From Isoetes taiwanensis (lineage: Eukaryota > Streptophyta > Lycopodiopsida > Isoetales > Isoetaceae), in contig JAJEKV010000075.1 of assembly GCA_021234155.1 (NCBI GenBank), positions 4,418,230 to 4,482,229 on the forward strand: 64,000 nt of DNA, in the 5' to 3' direction. Made by a program: the position numbers and the translations under genes. Shown piece after piece: positions 58,304 through 64,000 of this stretch. Numbering within the stretch: the stretch's first letter is position 1; each line of letters opens with the position of its first letter. The notes below the pieces were generated by a model. That model had not been told where the DNA came from. It searched no databases and saw only the letters and a list, made by a program, of their open reading frames with translations.

Positions 58304-58749
58304 TTTCTTTTTTAATACCTGTTTTCACGAAGAATGCTTTGCTCCAATTCTCTGAAATTAGTAGTTTTATGTTTAGTCTTTGACTGTTTAAAATTTTAGA
58401 GTTCATGTCCCGTCATAGTAAGAATGCATTGGAATACTACTATATATGTTGTTAAATGCCATGGAAATCAAAGTTTTGCCTCCCACTTGAGGAAAGAAGT
58501 GGACACCTTGTGGTGACTTATAGGACTTCTTAATTGTAGTCGCAAATAACTGCTGCCACTATAAAAGGCAGTTTAGAGCGTTTCAATATATCGCATGAAA
58601 TATGTCCAATGCATTCGACTTTTGGATGCTTGCGACATGTTAAATTCAGAAGTGATCTAAATCAAAATTCAGAGTCTACTTGTCAACAATGGCCTGGGCG
58701 CTGCATGCATTCCTGACCATTCATTGCTACATGCATCCATGGAATAAGA

Positions 58750-58811
58750 ACGTGAAAGTGCATTGTGAAATGAGGTACCCACGTGAAAGTGCATTGTGAA
58801 ATGAGGTACCC
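58750..58811. repeat. 31-bp tandem duplication
   Basis: acgtgaaagtgcattgtgaa... at 58750-58780 repeated exactly at 58781-58811. Confidence 0.92.
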
Positions 58812-58965
58812 ACATCAGAGTCAGATGCCTTCGGCAAATAGACATGTTTTGCTTTTCATCTTGCTTGTCTCTGCTGCTATTACTGCTCCATCTATTACAG
58901 ATCAATGTAAAGTGATCTATTACCTTAAACCTTAAATCAGATTAGTTATGTGTTACGGAAATGCA

Positions 58966-59149
58966 AAGGATGGTTATGGACGTGTTCTTGTTCCCAACAT
59001 GTTTAGGTTTATGTTTACTTTTTGTTCAATGCAACATAACTTAAACACATATATTGTTTGGCAGAACAATCAATAAGGATGGCTATGGACCTGTTCTTGT
59101 TGCCATCATGTTTAGGCTTATGTTCGATGTCGGCATATATATTGTTTAT
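58966..59149. repeat. Diverged ~100-bp tandem duplication
   Basis: aaggatgg(t/c)tatgga...gtttagg(t/c)ttatgtt at 58966 recurs at 59075. Both copies end in atatattgttt (59049 and 59137). Confidence 0.7.
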
Positions 59150-60623
59150 CACAACAAGTAATGATCCCCAAGCTCTCGAGCAACCCTAAACCAGGGAAAT
59201 CACTTTGATGTGAAGTTTGTTGGCCACGGTACTCTCTTTGTTTCTAAAGCCGAGCTAAGCAGGAAAAATGGATTTCTGGGTATTTGGATTACTCACCCGA
59301 GGTTTAATTGCCTGAGGGTAAATTTGTATAAAATGGCGAGCATATGCTGTGGGAAGACAAAACTCTCCTAGTGGAATAGAAGGAGGCTCCTGCGATCTGC
59401 TTTTTTTTGGGAATCAAGGACTTGAATATGCATAGTGGAACGCAGGTTATCTGTCCCAAGATGGAAAATTTGAACTCCCCAGGGGTAAAAATTGGGTCCA
59501 ATAGGAGTTCATGCAAAATTTGGTGGAGTCACTCCAGTTGGAGAAATAAAATCATGCTTTCTTAAATTCATTTAATGGAATACTGGTAAACATGTGTTCA
59601 ACGTTCACTTATAACATCCCGAAATTGACAATTTTCATATGATTTTGGCAATGGTTTGGTGAGAAAAAGGGGTTTTGGGTTTTATCTTTTGCTTGTGTTT
59701 AATGGTTCACAACCATGAGAAACTTGATTTCGATAAGTGGGAGCTCTAGGTACTTTAAAATACAATTATGTACTCCTCTAAAAAGTACTTTCTATGTAAC
59801 TTTTAGATAAAAAACTGTGTACATCCTAACATGGTATAACCCGCCAATTTTGATGGCCTTATTCGATCGAACAAGATCCATGGTAACCCCAATCTGAACC
59901 CTTGCAAACACCAAGAGGGTGAGGGGAAAGCGTCAAAGGAAAAGGAGGACGGAGCAGCCACCTGATAAAATTCAGGCCATGAAGACTCCTCCATTGAAGA
60001 GAGGCCAATGGACAAAAGAGCAAATACTTGGACATCCCAAAAAAGGTTAGTGAATATGGCATTTTTACTAGAGAAGCTTCTAGAAGAACTAGGATAGCTT
60101 AAGTAACTGGCAGTATGGTAGCATAACACATAAGCAAAAAAACCATCATCATGTGCTAATTACTTATCAAGAAGAAGAACTGGTAGCATGGCCTTTGGAT
60201 AAAAAGACTTTGGATAAAGGTGACCCCAAATTGAGTGAAGAAGAAGGCAACTCAGATGTCCACAAGTTGTTGTTTGCTAGGTAACAAATGGTGGCATCCC
60301 AACATCACTTTGAGGAGTGTACAGACATTGGATAGGGCTTATATGGATTGGCATAACTTGGATATGCTCTACTCATGCCTTAAATAAATATATGAGGAAT
60401 TTTAATTCCTCTCATCTAGGGTATATCTGATGAGATAGACATATAGGCAGGCAAAGTTAGAGTCTAAAGACCATTATAAGAAGAGGTGCCTCTTCAAACT
60501 GGGTGGCATTTAGTCAAGATTGGAGCAGTTCCGGTTCAACTATTTGAAATGGAGTCATTTACACGCTTCTAGTTTGCTCTGAGTCTAGTTTCTTCTTCCC
60601 TTCTTCTCTATTGTCTTGCCATC
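59150..60623. other. No recognisable gene
   Basis: Only short ORFs. Minus 60129-59803 (108 codons) has no known domain. Confidence 0.35.
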
Positions 60624-61240
60624 ATGGAAGAGCTTGCAGTAAGTAGGAAAATTATGGCGATTCTGATGCAGCGGGTCGAGCAACTTGCTCAAATGTGCCA
60701 GAGAGAAGAGCTTAGAGAAGAATTTGCATTTCATGCTTCAGCATCCGGCTCAACATCGAGGCCTTAAGAGCCCAAGATCAGTTTTGCCAAAAAAAACTAG
60801 ATAGCATGTTGTCAATGCTTCGTGGGTTCCTAAATCAGCTTTGACTGGTGGTCGTACCATCACAGACATCCAACGGATCAAGCTCAAGTCGGCTTGGTCG
60901 ATTGTCTCCTTAGGGGACTAGCTCTTAGTTGATTTGCACCATTGCTTGAGAATTGCAATCTTTACTGCAAAACTCGAGGATTGTTTTGAAGGCACCGATA
61001 GACAGCGGATTGTGATCGCTAAGCTCAACAACTTGAAGTAAGGGTCACGTCCAGCTTCAGCTTATGTGTCTGAATCTTGGCAATCGCCTTCCATATAGCT
61101 TGGGATGATATTGCCCTTAGTAACTGTCTTTAAAGGGGCTTTGGGATGATGTGAAAGATCTATTACTGACCATGGACGATCCCAAAATTTTCGAAGAAAA
61201 TATTAAGTATGAAGTTTGGTGCGATAATTATTTATTCAGA
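60624..61240 (+). pseudogene. Ty3/gypsy gag remnant
   Basis: ATG 60624 begins a short helical segment (MEELAVSRKIMAILMQRVEQ). After stops and frameshifts come AKLEDCFEGTDRQRIVIAKLN and a gag-core pattern across frames: SAYVSE, IAWDDIAL and VKDLLLTMDDPKIFEENI (about 61150-61205), then CDNYLFRHK. This order (Y-x-SEF, W-D, VKDLL, RCDNRLF) is that of Retrotrans_gag proteins. No LTR or pol seen. Confidence 0.55.
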
Positions 61241-64000
61241 CATAAGCAGGGCATTGTGAACAATTTTTGTAAACTCCTTTACTTGTTCCTTGGTTGTGAG
61301 TTGAAACCCTGCCTTGTGCAACTATCATTTTGCATTCGTGGATACGAGTATAATGCTTGCATGATACGAATACCTGTATGGTCATCACACCTTCTACTTC
61401 TCTAGTCATCTCCTCTGAAGCAGATGGTCCTTGCCAATGCAGATGGATCGTGTCCGCTGCTGAAGAACAGCACCAGACGTTTGCTAAGTGGAACCAATCA
61501 ACCAGCAAACTAGCGTGCTTATTTTGTCTATTGAATCTATGTCTTTTTTTTCTTTTTAATGATAAGCTATTCAATTGTTTTGGGGGTATGGTCTATGGTC
61601 TCAAGGATAGTGATTCATGCATCCATATTAAATCCCCTGGAACCCCTTGTTATTGTGCTACATATTCTAAACGAGGTGCACCCTGGACTACCTCAATCGT
61701 CAGATTTGTCGATCTTATGGCCCAGATCGTATGTTGGGGCTTCTGGATGCCTCTTGTTTCGGCAATGGTCATTTATGACTAGGGGCACCTACGATTTTAA
61801 AATATGGAATACAGATCTTCTAAGGTTTTGGAATAGGAAATCACCGGGATTCATCTCTATCTGAGTTCACTTAACATTTTTAATTTCGAGATCTGAAACT
61901 CGAACCTCAAACTTCAATAAAAAATTCGATATCTTAACAAGAATGCTTTAACCAATGCAACCAACAAACTAATATGCTTATTTTATCTGTTGAGTCTATG
62001 TTTTTTTTTTATAAGAATATGGTTTGCAAAGGCTCACTTTGACCTACGGTATGAATTATAAGGGCACAAGGTGATCCATGTATTATGCATAACTATCTTG
62101 GTATGCATGAACTATGACTTAATAGCTAGTTCAAAGTGGGAATCAAAATATCTGAGCAATTGTAATGGTCACTTGGCACTTGATGGCCTTCACAAATGCA
62201 TGAGCACCACTTGTTCTAAAATGCTAACCACGCAAGGCGTGAGTCACCATGGACCATTAGATCACGATATCTCCACTACTATGGCACAATGTTTGAAGTT
62301 GTGTAAACCAATGGAGCATGGCTACTGAGTGAAATTCGAATTTTTGTGAACCTTTGGTTGCTATATTCTTTGTGGATTTTACCATGCTTGCAAGGTTGAA
62401 TTAGCTAGAAGGTTAGTACACCTGACTAAATGTACATCGACCCATGGTCCATAGACAATATAAAAAAAATTTCATGAGATGGTTCCATGGTTTTACGGAT
62501 CTTTGGATTCTAAAGTTAAAAATCTCAAAAAACTTGTGAGACACATGACCGTGGGCTTGAGGGCTAGGTCAAATTGTGGAAGTTGTAATGGCATTATGGT
62601 CATATGGCACTTTTTGACCTTGGTTGAACATTCTAACTGTGGAAAATGCGAAATACCATCAACTTGTGGATGAAAATAATATAGCGAAGTTGTAAGGGCC
62701 GTATCAAGTATGGCCGCTTAAGAAAGTGATATTCGGATACTATGTTTTATATATGCAAAACCCTAACGTATGCATTTTTCTGAGTGCATCTGCGACCAAA
62801 ACTGCTAAGAATTATTTCCAGAACACTGAACCCTAATTATCGAGACTTCTTACATCTGGCACACTGCGGATTCGTGACCATGGAGGAAAGGTATTGCTGT
62901 AATTCCATAAAGGATTTGGTTTCCAGAGATTTAAATGCGCCCGCGGTTTCTCTCATCTAAGTAGTAGATATTGTAGAACCACGATTAGGGCACTTAGATG
63001 TTGAGCATCTGACGACACATAGGCGATTGATGCTTCCTCTTATCTTTGCGAAATTCTTGAACCTGAACATTGACAGGATTTAGCTCAAGAAAATTGGCAA
63101 GATAGAGTTGCAGATGATGTAATAGTACATGCCGTTAATAACCCAGAGGCTGAAGAGTGCACTGATATTGGAAGATGCAGCAGTCTTGCACATCCAGCTG
63201 ACAATACATGGGATTTACAAGACACAAATGTAGCTATGGGCTATTGCCTTCCTCTCAAATGAACATAGCGACATTTAAGCGGACATAAGGACTTCACTTT
63301 CGAGTGCAGCAGGTTATTTTTGCTTGCTTTTTTCTTCACAATCAATAAGGGTGCATACATACGCTTATCTGCGGTAGCATTTATAGTAATTGTTGGTATA
63401 TTTGGTTGCCTCTCTATTTAATGTATAGATCTGCTTTCGAGCGATAAATAATTGGGCAATCAATGGGCATGTCTTTGCTGCGTTGCTAGCATGTGGTTGT
63501 TAAACTAAGCTATTTGCTTGTAAGGTTCGATCTACAAATTACGATTTATCTTGAATGTTAGTCTCATTAAATATTGATTAATGATGAACTCTAGATTATA
63601 AGTGTTTTACTAATCCAAGTAGAGGTTGAACAGAAGAATAAGGTAACTAATGTGATAACAGATTGCTACATTGAGATGCATTGACATCAAAGGCTTGTTA
63701 TTGCGCTGAATAATGAAGGATTACTGCATTTTGTGAGCACTTTCAAAGTTATTAAGTTACGATTTGCCTTTCATTGTTACGATCATAAGAAAGTCATGCA
63801 AGCTAGATATAGGTATCTTCTGCGGCCATGCGAGGCAAATGAGTGCTTCTGATTCAATACGGCATAGTTTATATAAACTTTGAGGTGGGAATCTAGATGT
63901 AAAATACTGGCCCGAAATTGAATAAAGAGTCCTACACAGCAGACGTTGCTCTTTCATCCAGTAGGCACTGTATTTGATCTCATAGCACAGTACGTACAAA
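61241..64000. other. No recognisable gene
   Basis: AT-rich, with short unsupported ORFs (such as 61357-61782 plus and 63999-63757 minus). Nothing with a known motif. Confidence 0.35.

Noticed and set aside
61357..61864. Two overlapping plus-strand ORFs of 100-140 codons
   Set aside because: No motif, no homologue recognised and unremarkable composition. Likely chance.

Overview
The window reads as nuclear DNA of a land plant. It contains a plant-type PPR protein gene, an intron-containing CCT4 chaperonin gene close to the plant form, LTR retrotransposons primed by initiator-Met tRNA, telo-box motifs in LTR promoters and a DUF4283/zinc-knuckle LINE. The PPR style (many MYAKCGS motifs) and a second LINE with an RRM-type ORF1 make me favour a non-seed vascular plant such as a fern or lycophyte, but this is not proven. 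About two thirds of the window is mobile DNA.

Layout. 1-4440: a LINE on the minus strand (RRM/coiled-coil ORF1, endonuclease, reverse transcriptase) with GA/CT repeat units at its 5' end and two hairpins plus a (CTTT)n tail at its 3' end. 5985-7290: a plus-strand Ty3/gypsy protease-RT remnant. 8600-12812: a second, plant-type LINE, cut in the RT domain. 12813-16773: the 5' part of an LTR retrotransposon on the minus strand (LTR, primer site, leader, a histone H3-like ORF, two foldbacks). 17234-18638 and 44456-45101: two halves of a broken Ulp1/C48 protease gene. They are separated by a 25.8-kb retroelement (18639-44450) flanked by a perfect 5-bp duplication TCACT. 45453-48864: a CA-rich minisatellite, a third LINE fragment and a transposase-like gene. 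51916-53649: PPR gene (minus). 56486-58167: CCT4 (plus, two exons). 58186-64000: mostly noncoding, with short tandem duplications and a gag remnant.

The most interesting content is in the two LTR families. The 25.8-kb element is LTR-internal-LTR(partial)-internal-LTR of a chromodomain Ty3/gypsy family. By subtraction its undamaged form was about 13 kb. Between the primer site and gag it carries an extra ORF whose C-terminus aligns with histone H3 through helices alpha-2 and alpha-3, down to an ARHIKGERP ending. The separate element at 12813-16773 has an H3-like ORF in the same place, with an even clearer match ([18 protein letters not shown]). In both families this ORF is accompanied by pairs of roughly 65-75-bp foldbacks spaced about 200 bp apart. 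I know of no described retrotransposon lineage that encodes an H3-fold protein, and I could not search. All copies here carry frameshifts and stops, so the claim rests on three independent damaged copies agreeing.
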